DNA of 11,054 bases, taken from assembly GCA_947177925.1 (NCBI GenBank), contig CAMWWJ010000084.1:1-11054 (forward strand), written 5' to 3'. The DNA is from an uncultured Lachnospiraceae bacterium. Lineage in GTDB: Bacteria > Bacillota > Clostridia > Lachnospirales > Lachnospiraceae. Under the pieces are notes generated by a model, which was given only the letters and a program-made list of their open reading frames with translations, was not told the DNA's origin and did not search any database. The position numbers and the translations under genes are program-made. Shown in pieces: positions 1 to 7,080 of this stretch. Every line of letters begins with the position of its first letter. The stretch's first letter is position 1.

Positions 1-104
1 ATATGACAACAAAGACTTTTTACAGCACAAATATTTTAAATGAAACAAAGCGGCATCTTATTTGTTTTATTCGTTTAATTTCACTTTATATTAACATTTT
101 AAAC

Positions 105-141
105 TTGTCAAATACATTTTCCAAAAAATGACAAAAAGTCA
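105..141. promoter_or_regulatory. Operator-like TGAC/GTCA half-sites upstream of the peptide gene
   Basis: Three related tetramer half-sites occur within 37 bases: GTCA at 107-110, TGAC at 129-132 and GTCA at 138-141. The last two form an inverted repeat around five A bases. They lie upstream of the best -10-like box (174-179), where a repressor or activator could act. The helix-turn-helix protein encoded after the maturases would be the obvious candidate partner, but nothing in the sequence proves this. In such AT-rich DNA short repeats arise easily by chance. Confidence 0.25.
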
Positions 142-173
142 AAACTTATTTCCGTAATTTAGTCCTTAAACAC

Positions 174-179
174 TATAAA
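174..179 (+). promoter_or_regulatory. Possible -10 box for the RiPP operon
   Basis: TATAAA at this position is a reasonable -10 element about 100 bases before the precursor start codon. No good -35 hexamer lies 16-18 bases upstream, so the promoter may need an activator, or the true start may be elsewhere. The DNA from 1 to 280 contains no convincing gene and is very AT-rich, as expected for a promoter region. Confidence 0.25.
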
Positions 180-210
180 ATTAGAAACATCAGAACAAAC
201 AGCTATAAGC

Positions 211-240
211 ATACGGGCCTAATGGATTAATATCCGGTAT
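211..240 (+). promoter_or_regulatory. 5' leader stem-loop before the precursor
   Basis: ATAC (211-214) can pair with GTAT (237-240), and an inner GGAT (224-227) with ATCC (232-235) around a TAAT loop. The hairpin would lie in the untranslated leader, about 25 bases upstream of the ribosome binding site AAGGAG (265-270). It could stabilise the abundant precursor message or tune translation. It is not followed by a T-run, so it is not a terminator. The stems are short and the call is tentative. Confidence 0.3.
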
Positions 241-280
241 TCACAGTACAAATTTTAGAAAGACAAGGAGATGTATCACT

Positions 281-514
281 ATGGCAGATAATAAAAATAT
301 CAACGAACTGATCAAAGGCTATCGAGCCGTATTAAAAAATCTGGAAGGTGTTCAGAATGGCACCGACGAGGAGCAGAATCAGGCAATAAAAGAAGCTTTG
401 ACATTTAACGGCTATTGCTGTGGAAGCTGCATAGCAGTTTCTTCCATCTGCACACCTGACGCAACACCAAACAAATGCAAGGGCGGCTGCACAGCCACAT
501 CATTTGCATTCTAA
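281..514 (+). CDS. Six-cysteine RiPP precursor peptide
   Basis: This 77-aa peptide is probably the substrate of the three radical SAM maturases encoded directly downstream. Residues 1-42 form a charged, probably helical leader rich in Glu, Lys, Asn and Gln. The last 35 residues form a core with six Cys (46, 47, 50, 57, 66, 70) spaced C-C-x2-C-x6-C-x8-C-x3-C, plus many small Ser, Thr, Ala and Gly residues and a Phe-Ala-Phe end. The start is supported by AAGGAG at 265-270. Leader-plus-Cys-rich-core next to radical SAM/SPASM enzymes is the standard layout of sactipeptides and ranthipeptides, in which Cys sulfurs are linked to carbon atoms of other residues. I do not recognise the exact family. 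There is no clear double-Gly cleavage motif; Asn43-Gly44 just before the first Cys is a possible boundary. The mature role (antimicrobial, signal or metal binding) is unknown. Confidence 0.85.
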   Translation: MADNKNINELIKGYRAVLKNLEGVQNGTDEEQNQAIKEALTFNGYCCGSCIAVSSICTPDATPNKCKGGCTATSFAF

Positions 515-606
515 CCTGTAACCTTTAGCCATTAGCCCGTATGTTTATTATAAATGCAGCACATAAACCATATGCCACAGCGAGGATTCCTGCCAGCTAT
601 TACAGG
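515..606 (+). promoter_or_regulatory. Long-range stem between precursor and first maturase
   Basis: CCTGTAA at 515-521, immediately after the precursor stop codon, is perfectly complementary to TTACAGG at 600-606. The stem would close a domain of about 80 bases. In RiPP operons a structure after the precursor often protects the precursor message or reduces read-through, so that peptide exceeds enzyme. There is no T-run after the stem, so it is not a classical terminator. Seven base pairs over this distance could be chance. Confidence 0.25.
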
Positions 607-618
607 GTTCCTTCACGA

Positions 619-632
619 CATATCATGATATG
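619..632. repeat. 14-bp perfect palindrome before maturase 1
   Basis: CATATCATGATATG is a perfect 14-base palindrome ending one base before the AAAGGAG ribosome binding site (634-640) of the first maturase. It could be a dimer operator. Because a palindrome without a loop folds poorly as RNA, a DNA-binding role is slightly more likely than a hairpin. Its function is not shown by the sequence. Confidence 0.35.
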
Positions 633-645
633 CAAAGGAGTACTT

Positions 646-2016
646 ATGAATCAGAAAAATTATCCTGTCCTTAAGGATACCGTTCGAATAAAAAAAATGA
701 AGGCATTTTGCTGGATTTCAGAGCTCTTAAGCGACAGCGGAACAATTGCCTCCCCTAATGAATGCTTTCTTTTGTCTCTTTGCAACGGACAATATAAGGT
801 ATCGGAAATCGAATACATCTATGCAAAAACCTTTCAGGTTGATAGCCAAACGGCACAAAAGCGCGTGCGTAATACGTTGAAAAGGCTGAAAACATGTATT
901 TCTTTTGTGGAAACATCCCGAAATGTTCCTAAACGATATATGCCGGAAAGCTTTTTATACCGTGTAAGCCCAACGGAAAATAATCCCCGTGGAAGATTTG
1001 AAGCGCCTGCAGAAGCGGTGCTTGCCCTTACAAAAAGCTGTAATTTCAGGTGCATTTACTGTTACAACAACTCCGGCAGCAGAAAAGCCACGGAGCTTCG
1101 TACTGACCAATGGCTGGAAGCCATCCGGCAAATGAAAGCTTTGGACGTTGTAAAATGCACCCTGACAGGCGGGGAACCGCTGATGCATCCCGGCTTTTTT
1201 GAGATTCTTACAGCTCTGGTTGAAAATGATATCCTGCCATATATATGCACAAACGGAAGCCTTTTGGATGAGCAGTCAATTTTAAGGCTGAAGGAACTTC
1301 ACATACCAGTAATTCAAATCAGCCTTGACTCCTCTTCCCCGGCAGAACATGATACATTAACCTGCTCTAAAAATACCTTTTCCATAATTACATATGCCAT
1401 AGAAAGACTGGTTGAACTGGGAATCAAGGTTTATGTAAAGGCTGTTATTCTGCCTCAGAATCTGGAACATACAAAAGACCTGATTGATCTGTGTCACAGC
1501 TTAGGTGTGTCTAATCTGGTACTGGACAGATATGACCTAAGCTACAGTGGCCGTGGCGGCAATTACTTCTTCTTAAACAACACGCAGAACCAAAAGCTTG
1601 AAGAAATGGTAGAACAAAAGAAACAGAACATAACAGACATGAATATCAATTTGATTTCCGGCTCCCGTAATTGGAAATGCAAGGATGATATCGTTATGTG
1701 CGGTGCTTTTGTACAATCATTTGTGATTATGCCAGACGGTGAGTATGCAGTATGTGAAAAGCTGGAAAACATCCCGGAAATGAGTGTTGGAAATTTTAAG
1801 GAGCTGCCCATCCGCCAAATGTGGACATCTAAGCGAATTGACGAAATTACCCTGCCTCCAAAGGAGCGTTATGAAAAACCATGCAGAAACTGTAAGCACC
1901 TTGATTCATGCGGAAGCGGCTGCTATGCAGCAAAGCTTTTTATGACCAAAAACCTTTATGGCCCTGATCCCAAATGTTGGCGTGCCAACTATGAAAACAA
2001 TCAATTTATCGATTAA
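646..2016 (+). CDS. Radical SAM/SPASM RiPP maturase 1
   Basis: This 456-aa enzyme probably installs thioether crosslinks in the upstream Cys-rich peptide. Residues about 5-95 resemble a PqqD-like RiPP recognition element, which would bind the leader. The radical SAM core begins at C132-x3-C136-x2-C139 (CNFRCIYC), which binds the 4Fe-4S cluster that cleaves S-adenosylmethionine, and carries the GGEP motif at 175-178. The C-terminal SPASM domain has Cys at 352, 370, 413, 416, 422, 426 and 444 to hold auxiliary Fe-S clusters. I chose ATG 646 because AAAGGAG (634-640) sits at ideal spacing and the YPVL start matches maturase 3. An in-frame ATG at 541 lacks a ribosome site and would add 35 unlike residues. 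It is closely related to maturase 3 and is likely co-transcribed with it. Confidence 0.95.
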   Translation: MNQKNYPVLKDTVRIKKMKAFCWISELLSDSGTIASPNECFLLSLCNGQYKVSEIEYIYAKTFQVDSQTAQKRVRNTLKRLKTCISFVETSRNVPKRYMPESFLYRVSPTENNPRGRFEAPAEAVLALTKSCNFRCIYCYNNSGSRKATELRTDQWLEAIRQMKALDVVKCTLTGGEPLMHPGFFEILTALVENDILPYICTNGSLLDEQSILRLKELHIPVIQISLDSSSPAEHDTLTCSKNTFSIITYAIERLVELGIKVYVKAVILPQNLEHTKDLIDLCHSLGVSNLVLDRYDLSYSGRGGNYFFLNNTQNQKLEEMVEQKKQNITDMNINLISGSRNWKCKDDIVMCGAFVQSFVIMPDGEYAVCEKLENIPEMSVGNFKELPIRQMWTSKRIDEITLPPKERYEKPCRNCKHLDSCGSGCYAAKLFMTKNLYGPDPKCWRANYENNQFID

Positions 2017-2037
2017 ATATTGCCATGTGAGGTGCAT

Positions 2038-3411
2038 ATGAAAAAAAATTTTAATTATCCGCTGTTAAAAAGGCATATAAATATCCGCATAAGTAAAAAT
2101 CGCTACATTATCAACAATTGCAGAACGGGAGATTCCTATTTGGAAAATCAGAAAAATTTTCTATTGCTGCTGCTTTGTGACGGAACCCGGACATTGGAAG
2201 AAATATTGGAAATATACAAAGGTATTTTTTCACTCTCTCCCAAAGAGGCACAAGAACAGGCAGAAGAAATGCTTACAAAATATGGAGAGGCAATTGATTA
2301 TTATGAAACCGGACAAAAGAAAAGACACATATTGAATCTGGCACTTTTAAAAAAAAGCGCTGCATGGGCATATTCCCCCCTTAGGGACGAATACCCGTAC
2401 AGACTGACGATTGTTTTGACAGAATGTTGTAACCACAAGTGCAATTACTGCTTCAACAGTTGTGACAGCCGCAGACAACAGGAAGTAAACATATCGGACT
2501 GGTTTCGCGTGATTAACCAGGCAGGCGACATGGGCGTTCAGGAAATCACCTTTACAGGCGGGGAACCGTTTTTATATAAAAATTTTATTACGCTGATAGA
2601 GCACTGCACAAAAAAGGGGATTTATACAAAGATTTCCACCAACGGAACCTTTTTAAAGGAAGACACCATTAAAAAACTTAAGGATACCGGGGCAGAATAC
2701 ATACATTTGAGCCTTCCGTCCGTCTCAGAAGCGGTATATGACAAGATTACCGGCAGCACGCAGGATTTAAAGAAGGTCAAACAGGCAGTACGACAATTAA
2801 AGCAGCAAGGCTTTTATATCCGGGCAAAAATGGTATTGACTCCACATAATGCGGATGAAGCAGAAAAGCTGATTGAATTCTGCGCAGACGAAGGCGTTGA
2901 TTTCATTCATTTAGCGCCATATATTCTAACGGAAAACAGCCGGGGCGGAAGGCAATTGCTTCCAAATGAAGATGTACTTTTAAACATAAAAAGGATAGCG
3001 GATGAGAAGCGGAAAAAATACAAGCATATTGTGATTAGCGAGGTGCCCATTGCAAGCCTAAAGTGGTCGGGTCCTCAAAATATTACAAGATGTGGTGGAA
3101 TCAAGGACAGCCTTACAATCCTTTCCAACGGAAATATTACTTTCTGTGAGGCTTTGGGAACATTGAAAGAATTTATTTTAGGAAATATTCATGACAATAC
3201 CTTATGGGAAATATGGAACTCCCATAAGCCGGACCTCATTACCCTTCCCAATCAAAAAGCTTTGGACAGAGAATGCATGGAATGCAAATATTTCCACCAG
3301 TGTCAGACCGGCTGCTTTGTCTTTTCCAATATGCAGTCAAACAATCCCTGGTCCATGGATCCCCGCTGTTTTCAGTTTTCGGATGACCACAATATATTTG
3401 ACGGTAAGTGA
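2038..3411 (+). CDS. Radical SAM/SPASM RiPP maturase 2 (divergent)
   Basis: This 457-aa protein is the second maturase, 21 bases after the first. The N-terminal 100 residues contain the clearest PqqD-like recognition-element pattern of the three (FLLLLLCDGTRTLEEI). The radical SAM cluster is C131-x3-C135-x2-C138 (CNHKCNYC), preceded by another Cys at 130, and GGEP lies at 174-177. SPASM cysteines are at 352, 370, 413, 416, 422, 426 and 444, the same numbers as in maturase 1. The rest of the sequence is clearly more diverged than maturases 1 and 3 are from each other, so it may act on different core residues or form a hetero-complex. ATG 2038 is preceded by GAGG (2029-2032); an in-frame TTG at 2020 has no ribosome site. 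Confidence 0.94.
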   Translation: MKKNFNYPLLKRHINIRISKNRYIINNCRTGDSYLENQKNFLLLLLCDGTRTLEEILEIYKGIFSLSPKEAQEQAEEMLTKYGEAIDYYETGQKKRHILNLALLKKSAAWAYSPLRDEYPYRLTIVLTECCNHKCNYCFNSCDSRRQQEVNISDWFRVINQAGDMGVQEITFTGGEPFLYKNFITLIEHCTKKGIYTKISTNGTFLKEDTIKKLKDTGAEYIHLSLPSVSEAVYDKITGSTQDLKKVKQAVRQLKQQGFYIRAKMVLTPHNADEAEKLIEFCADEGVDFIHLAPYILTENSRGGRQLLPNEDVLLNIKRIADEKRKKYKHIVISEVPIASLKWSGPQNITRCGGIKDSLTILSNGNITFCEALGTLKEFILGNIHDNTLWEIWNSHKPDLITLPNQKALDRECMECKYFHQCQTGCFVFSNMQSNNPWSMDPRCFQFSDDHNIFDGK

Positions 3412-3425
3412 AAAGGAGAATTGAT

Positions 3426-4808
3426 ATGGAACAATATAAAGGCAAATATCCTGTACTAAAAGACACAGTCCGCATAAAAAGGTTTCCTAATTTTTGCTGG
3501 ATCATAGAATTGATTTCGGACTGTAACAGGGCAATTGCACCAATAGAAGCATTTTTACTTGTCAACTGCACTGGTGAATGGAGCTACAGACAGCTATGCT
3601 ACTTATTGGGAGAAACCTATAGCCTTGAAGCCGAAACAGCAAAGGATATTGCCTCTAAAACATTGGAAGCCTTAAAAACCTGCATTCTATGGCTGGATAA
3701 GCCGCAGAAAGTGGAAGGAATATACTCACCCTCTGATTTTATATACCGCACCAGGCCGGGCGCTTTAGCTACTCAGGAAAGATGCGATACACCCTGCGAA
3801 TTGCTTTTATCGCTTACCAATTTGTGTAATTTTAAGTGCATTTACTGTTTCAATGCATCCGGACAGGAGAAAACTGTGGAAATAGAAACAGATAAATGGA
3901 TTCACCTAATCAGACAGGCTGGAGAAATGGGTGTTTTGAAATGTACTCTGACAGGCGGCGAGCCCATGCTTTATAAAGGCTTTTACACTATTTTGGAGGA
4001 ACTGGTACGATTCCATATCATGCCCTATATCTGTACAAATGGAAGTCTGATAGACCCGGAGGTCGTCAGAACATTTCAGACCTTGGGAATCCGGGCAGTA
4101 CAAATCAGTATGGACAGTGCAGTGCCTGATATTCATCATAAATTAACTGCAACAAACAATTCTTTTTCAAAAGTCGTCCAGGGCATAGAGCACCTGACAG
4201 CAGCCGGAATTGCCGTAAATGTTAAGACCGTGCTTACACCGCACAATTTAAAAAATATTCAGCACTTGATTGCGCTATGTAACCGCATAGGCGTAAGGAA
4301 GCTCACTCTGGACAGGTTTGACGTAAGCTCCTGCGGAAGAGGCGGCTCCGGGCTTTTGATCAGCGAACAGCAGATGGCTGAGGTAAAATCTTTGATTTTA
4401 GCAGACAAGAACCGGATTGCCAATAACATGGAAGTGGTTGCCACCTCCACTGCCCAAAAGTGGAATACAAAAGAGGATATTGTGTTCTGTGGTGCGTTCA
4501 GGCGTTCCATGGTGGTCTTGCCCAATGGGGATGTGAGTGTATGCGAAAAGCTTATGGATGTACCGGAAATGACGGTAGGAAACATAAGCAGGGATAGTCT
4601 GTATGATATTTGGACGTCTTCCAGAATAGCAGATATCCTTTCCCCTCCAAAGGACAGGCTGGATGATGTCTGCAAAGGCTGCGGACATTTGGAAAAATGT
4701 GGCACAGGCTGCTTTGCAATCAAGTATTTTCTGGGCCAAAGCCCCTTTAGCACAGATCCCAGATGTTTTATGGCTTCAAAGGTAAATAACCCGTATGCAA
4801 AATTGTAA
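3426..4808 (+). CDS. Radical SAM/SPASM RiPP maturase 3
   Basis: This 460-aa maturase is a close paralogue of maturase 1. Shared blocks include the YPVLKDTVRIK start, the FCWI segment, the CTLTGGEP and PYICTNGSL strings and the SPASM region, which suggests an in-cluster duplication. A recognition-element-like region occupies about residues 5-100. The radical SAM cluster is C134-x3-C138-x2-C141 (CNFKCIYC), with GGEP at 177-180. SPASM cysteines are at 355, 373, 416, 419, 425, 429 and 447, the same spacing as the other two with a three-residue offset. AAGGAG at 3413-3418, overlapping the end of maturase 2, supports ATG 3426; an in-frame GTG at 3408 overlaps the upstream gene and is less likely. 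No terminator is visible after it. Confidence 0.95.
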   Translation: MEQYKGKYPVLKDTVRIKRFPNFCWIIELISDCNRAIAPIEAFLLVNCTGEWSYRQLCYLLGETYSLEAETAKDIASKTLEALKTCILWLDKPQKVEGIYSPSDFIYRTRPGALATQERCDTPCELLLSLTNLCNFKCIYCFNASGQEKTVEIETDKWIHLIRQAGEMGVLKCTLTGGEPMLYKGFYTILEELVRFHIMPYICTNGSLIDPEVVRTFQTLGIRAVQISMDSAVPDIHHKLTATNNSFSKVVQGIEHLTAAGIAVNVKTVLTPHNLKNIQHLIALCNRIGVRKLTLDRFDVSSCGRGGSGLLISEQQMAEVKSLILADKNRIANNMEVVATSTAQKWNTKEDIVFCGAFRRSMVVLPNGDVSVCEKLMDVPEMTVGNISRDSLYDIWTSSRIADILSPPKDRLDDVCKGCGHLEKCGTGCFAIKYFLGQSPFSTDPRCFMASKVNNPYAKL

Positions 4809-4961
4809 TAACAAACATTTGGAAATGAAATACACAAATTTTTTCTAAATTGAAAAATATAGTTTTATAAGGTAAGCTACTTATGAACAAAAAACACACC
4901 TGCATTATTCTTACAGAAGCATCCATATGATAAAAGGACAGACAGGAGGAATGTTTGAAAT

Positions 4962-5093
4962 ATGAATTATCATTTTATAAGGAAATGGCTTAGTGACCGG
5001 GACATCATACTAGAACCAAGTTTTGTAGAGGCAATTAAAGATTTAGCAGCTACATATAAAAAAATCCAAGGGAAATTTGGATTCCATTTATAA
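4962..5093 (+). CDS. Helix-turn-helix protein, N-terminal part (frameshifted)
   Basis: As read, this encodes 43 residues from ATG 4962, which follows AGGAGG (4944-4949) at a rather long spacing. The frame ends soon after a run of seven A (5058-5064). Removing one A, or a +1 slip there, joins residue Lys34 to Ser-Lys-Gly-Asn-Leu-Asp of the downstream frame. That gives an uninterrupted 217-aa protein whose helix-turn-helix segment spans the join. The final nine residues of the short frame (from the ATC codon at 5064) have no domain character. I therefore read this as the true start of the downstream regulator, split by a homopolymer indel. Whether the break is biological or a sequencing error cannot be told here. 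No terminator is visible in the 153-base gap after maturase 3, so the gene may be the last of the RiPP operon. Confidence 0.55.
   Translation: MNYHFIRKWLSDRDIILEPSFVEAIKDLAATYKKIQGKFGFHL
5058..5064 (+). other. A7 tract at the frame break of the HTH gene
   Basis: Seven consecutive A bases lie exactly where the two frames of the helix-turn-helix gene meet. A six-A version would restore the full protein. Such tracts are hot spots for replication slippage, RNA polymerase slippage and sequencing errors. A +1 translational shift without another signal is less likely. Confidence 0.6.
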
Positions 5094-5616
5094 TGCCCTC
5101 GGGTGCTCAAAACAAAATTTATCCTATTGGGAAAGCCATTCCTTTAGTACGCAATATAGGAAATCCATTTATAAAGTTGTTTACAACGCAGGCCGCCTTT
5201 TTCAAATGCCTTACGAAGAGATGGAAGCACTTGCCAACAGGGCAGGCCTTTCTCTATCTGAGCATGAAGATGGATTGTCAGCTGTTAGAAAAAAATATAC
5301 AGGCCTGATAAAAACTCTATATGAAAATGCACAAATCAGCGAGCGTATGTTTCGGCATTACAAAACAAAAGAACCGACGAAACAGGCATTGCTGGCAATT
5401 GCAGTTTCTCTCGGCATGTCGTTTCAAGAAACAGATGCCCTGTTACATAAATATGGCTATTGCTTGTCAAAAAGTCTGGCTGCAGATATGGTAATCCGCT
5501 GGTATTTAATGTTGGAACCTGACTGCAGAAGCGGTATGGATTTATTAGATGCCATCAATGGAACCTTGTATGATATGGGATTTCCGCTTCTAATGACCAG
5601 GCAAAATCAAAACTAA
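5077..5616 (+). CDS. Helix-turn-helix protein, main part
   Basis: This open frame of 179 codons begins at TTG 5077, just after an in-frame stop at 5044, and continues the protein begun at 4962. It has two helix-turn-helix-like stretches. The first follows the join (LDSIYNALGCSKQNLSYWE). The second lies near the middle (ISERMFRHYKTKEPTKQALL), followed by a helical run with LGMSFQETDALLHKYGY. This tail resembles a common Firmicute pattern in small DNA-binding proteins of the XRE type. No sensor or catalytic domain is recognised. Its place directly after the RiPP genes makes it a candidate regulator of that cluster (inference). If the frame really is broken, reinitiation at TTG 5077, with AAGGGA just upstream, could still yield a protein lacking its first 38 residues. 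Confidence 0.65.
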   Translation: MDSIYNALGCSKQNLSYWESHSFSTQYRKSIYKVVYNAGRLFQMPYEEMEALANRAGLSLSEHEDGLSAVRKKYTGLIKTLYENAQISERMFRHYKTKEPTKQALLAIAVSLGMSFQETDALLHKYGYCLSKSLAADMVIRWYLMLEPDCRSGMDLLDAINGTLYDMGFPLLMTRQNQN

Positions 5617-5762
5617 TTCCATCAGTCAAAATCGCCCTTGCCAGATAGTTAAGCATATTGGTTTTTAAAATCAAATTATAAATACTGGTATTTCTTCTGT
5701 CGATAGATATAACAATTACATTATATAAAATCAGTATTGCAAAATCTATTGAAATATAGTAT

Positions 5763-5768
5763 TATAAT
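5763..5768 (+). promoter_or_regulatory. TATAAT -10 box in the intergenic region
   Basis: TATAAT is a perfect -10 consensus located in the 464-base gap between the helix-turn-helix gene and the next coding gene. TTGAAA (5749-5754) and TTGCAA (5737-5742) are nearby but spaced 8 and 20 bases from it, so neither is an ideal -35. Transcription would start near 5775 and enter the structured RNA region ending at the terminator at 5994-6029. Confidence 0.4.
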
Positions 5769-5774
5769 GCCATA

Positions 5775-6029
5775 AGGATATTGAAAAGTAGCAGATGTAG
5801 AAAAAGCTCCTGTTCCAGATAACTCTGGACTGGTTAAGTGTTTCGCAGAAGCAATGGGACTCCTATTAAGGCGAACAAGCAGTTATGCCAAACATGATTG
5901 CACTATGCTCCCTAAAAATGACAGGAGGTTGTCTTTGGCATATGATGCCGAATGAGTGCATGATGGCATAAAGATAGGCATAGCTACTATCCTAAATCTC
6001 CAGTGTTCGCCACTTGGAGATTTTTATTT
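5775..6029 (+). ncRNA. Candidate structured RNA or attenuating leader
   Basis: This gap has no credible protein gene but has clear RNA structure. ATGCCAAA (5885-5892) pairs perfectly with TTTGGCAT (5934-5941), extended by one more pair. Inside it CTCC (5908-5911) can pair with GGAG of a strong AGGAGG (5923-5928). GATAG...CTATC (5973-5991) and GGCAT...ATGCC (5938-5949, overlapping the first stem) give further or alternative hairpins. The region begins after a TATAAT box and ends in an intrinsic terminator. It could be a small RNA of about 250 bases, or the leader of the unknown two-gene cassette controlled by attenuation. I checked by eye for riboswitch, T-box, tmRNA and RNase P signatures and found none. 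The family is unknown and the ends are estimated. Confidence 0.45.
5994..6029 (+). terminator. Strong intrinsic terminator
   Basis: AAATCTCCA (5994-6002) pairs with TGGAGATTT (6015-6023). The stem is extended by GTG/CAC across one bulged T, with a TTCGC loop, and is followed directly by the T-rich tract TTTTTATTT (6021-6029). This is a textbook Rho-independent terminator on the plus strand. It sits about 50 bases before the next gene's start codon, so it ends the candidate RNA, or conditionally ends transcription into that gene. Confidence 0.85.
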
Positions 6030-6080
6030 GTGTGCAAATTGAAATTCTGCAGATTGCACTTATACAAGGGGGATTTTATT

Positions 6081-7076
6081 ATGTATTTTAGTTTGCAAAT
6101 ACCTATGCTGGATACGAGATATTTTTGGGAGAAATATAAAGCTGTCTATTTTAACCCGTCTGTTATGAATAATCGCAATGGGAAACAGTTTTATAGACGC
6201 TTTGGCACAATGCTGCCTCGGAAGGATGACAGCACCCTCTCTCATTTCCAGAAGGAATATGTAGAATCCAGGAAAGCCGTAAAATTCAATGAAGCTCTTT
6301 CAGAGTGCCATTTGATGAATGTAACAAATCGAATGTACGTGGACAAACAAATCATACATTTCGAAATTGGCTTAAAGACTTTCCAGCGACAGAACATGAG
6401 CTATGGGGAATTTATGAAATATTACAAGAATATGCTGTGCGAAAAGATATTCTTGAAAGAAGATAAGCCAATCAGCTTTCTGAATATTTTTCCTTCTATT
6501 GCGGAGAAATATGAGCTGGCAACTACATATAAAAAATTTTCATCCCAACTGACTGAGACAAATAAGAACGGAACGCATCAATTAAAGGAAATCCATGTCT
6601 TATGCGGAAAACCTATTATATTTGTGGAGTACCGGGAAGGTGAGATTTTTAATTTTCCGAAAAATATGTATTCCTGTGAATTTAACGATAAAGTAAATAT
6701 AAAATTTGACTCTATCATTATAAACAATATGCGTACATATGTCTGGTTTATAAGGAAGGGAACTCAAAGCCAGCGAACAATCGGAAGACAGGCCAGGATT
6801 GCATTATCTAAAATTCATCACGAGCAGATGGGCATCGAAAACTTTTTATCCTGGTTTGCACGGAATCGTACTCACTTAAACGAAGTCGATAAAGATGAGG
6901 CAATGGAATTTATAAGCAAGCTTTTAAAAGCCATAAAAAAACAGGCGGATAAACAGAAACGAAACGACATCTACAAGGAGGCGATTCAATCCTATTATAC
7001 GATAAACCAACAGGTATTGTATGACCATATACGCATGTTGAAAGAATGCAGAAAAAAACTCAAAAGGGGGAATTAA
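6081..7076 (+). CDS. Hypothetical protein, first gene of a two-gene cassette
   Basis: This gene encodes 331 aa that I do not recognise. ATG 6081 is preceded by AAGGGGG (6066-6072) at good spacing; an in-frame GTG at 6003 lies inside the terminator hairpin and is rejected. There is no signal peptide or membrane helix, so the protein is probably cytoplasmic. The first two-thirds mix strand and helix segments. The C-terminal third is strongly basic and helical, with an Arg/His-rich stretch (RTIGRQARIALSKIHHEQ) and a Lys-rich end that could bind nucleic acid or a partner. The stop is separated by four bases from the membrane-protein gene, so the two are almost certainly translated together. Its place beside a defence sirtuin suggests a conflict or defence role, but no catalytic motif is evident. 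Confidence 0.85.
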   Translation: MYFSLQIPMLDTRYFWEKYKAVYFNPSVMNNRNGKQFYRRFGTMLPRKDDSTLSHFQKEYVESRKAVKFNEALSECHLMNVTNRMYVDKQIIHFEIGLKTFQRQNMSYGEFMKYYKNMLCEKIFLKEDKPISFLNIFPSIAEKYELATTYKKFSSQLTETNKNGTHQLKEIHVLCGKPIIFVEYREGEIFNFPKNMYSCEFNDKVNIKFDSIIINNMRTYVWFIRKGTQSQRTIGRQARIALSKIHHEQMGIENFLSWFARNRTHLNEVDKDEAMEFISKLLKAIKKQADKQKRNDIYKEAIQSYYTINQQVLYDHIRMLKECRKKLKRGN

Positions 7077-7080
7077 ATGA

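Noticed and set aside
541..645. N-terminal extension of maturase 1 from ATG 541
   Set aside because: It has no ribosome site, the added 35 residues are unlike maturase 3, and ATG 646 has an ideal AAAGGAG.
4259..4837. Long antisense frames over the maturases
   Set aside because: They mirror the codon structure of strongly supported genes, lack ribosome sites and show no domain motifs.
4883..4930. A 15-codon frame (Met-Asn-Lys-Lys start) between maturase 3 and the HTH gene, possibly a signalling peptide
   Set aside because: It has only a weak ribosome site, no signal-peptide or pheromone-like hydrophobic end, and is short enough to occur by chance.
5934..5970. Mini-frames after the AGGAGG at 5923-5928, possibly an attenuation leader peptide
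   Set aside because: The ATG frame is nine codons with 13-base spacing, and the TTG frame is six codons. The AGGAGG is better explained as part of an RNA stem.
5617..6080. CRISPR array, type III toxin-antitoxin RNA repeats or retron RNA in the intergenic region
   Set aside because: I see no direct tandem repeats, no spacer pattern and no reverse transcriptase, and the following gene does not resemble ToxN-type nucleases.
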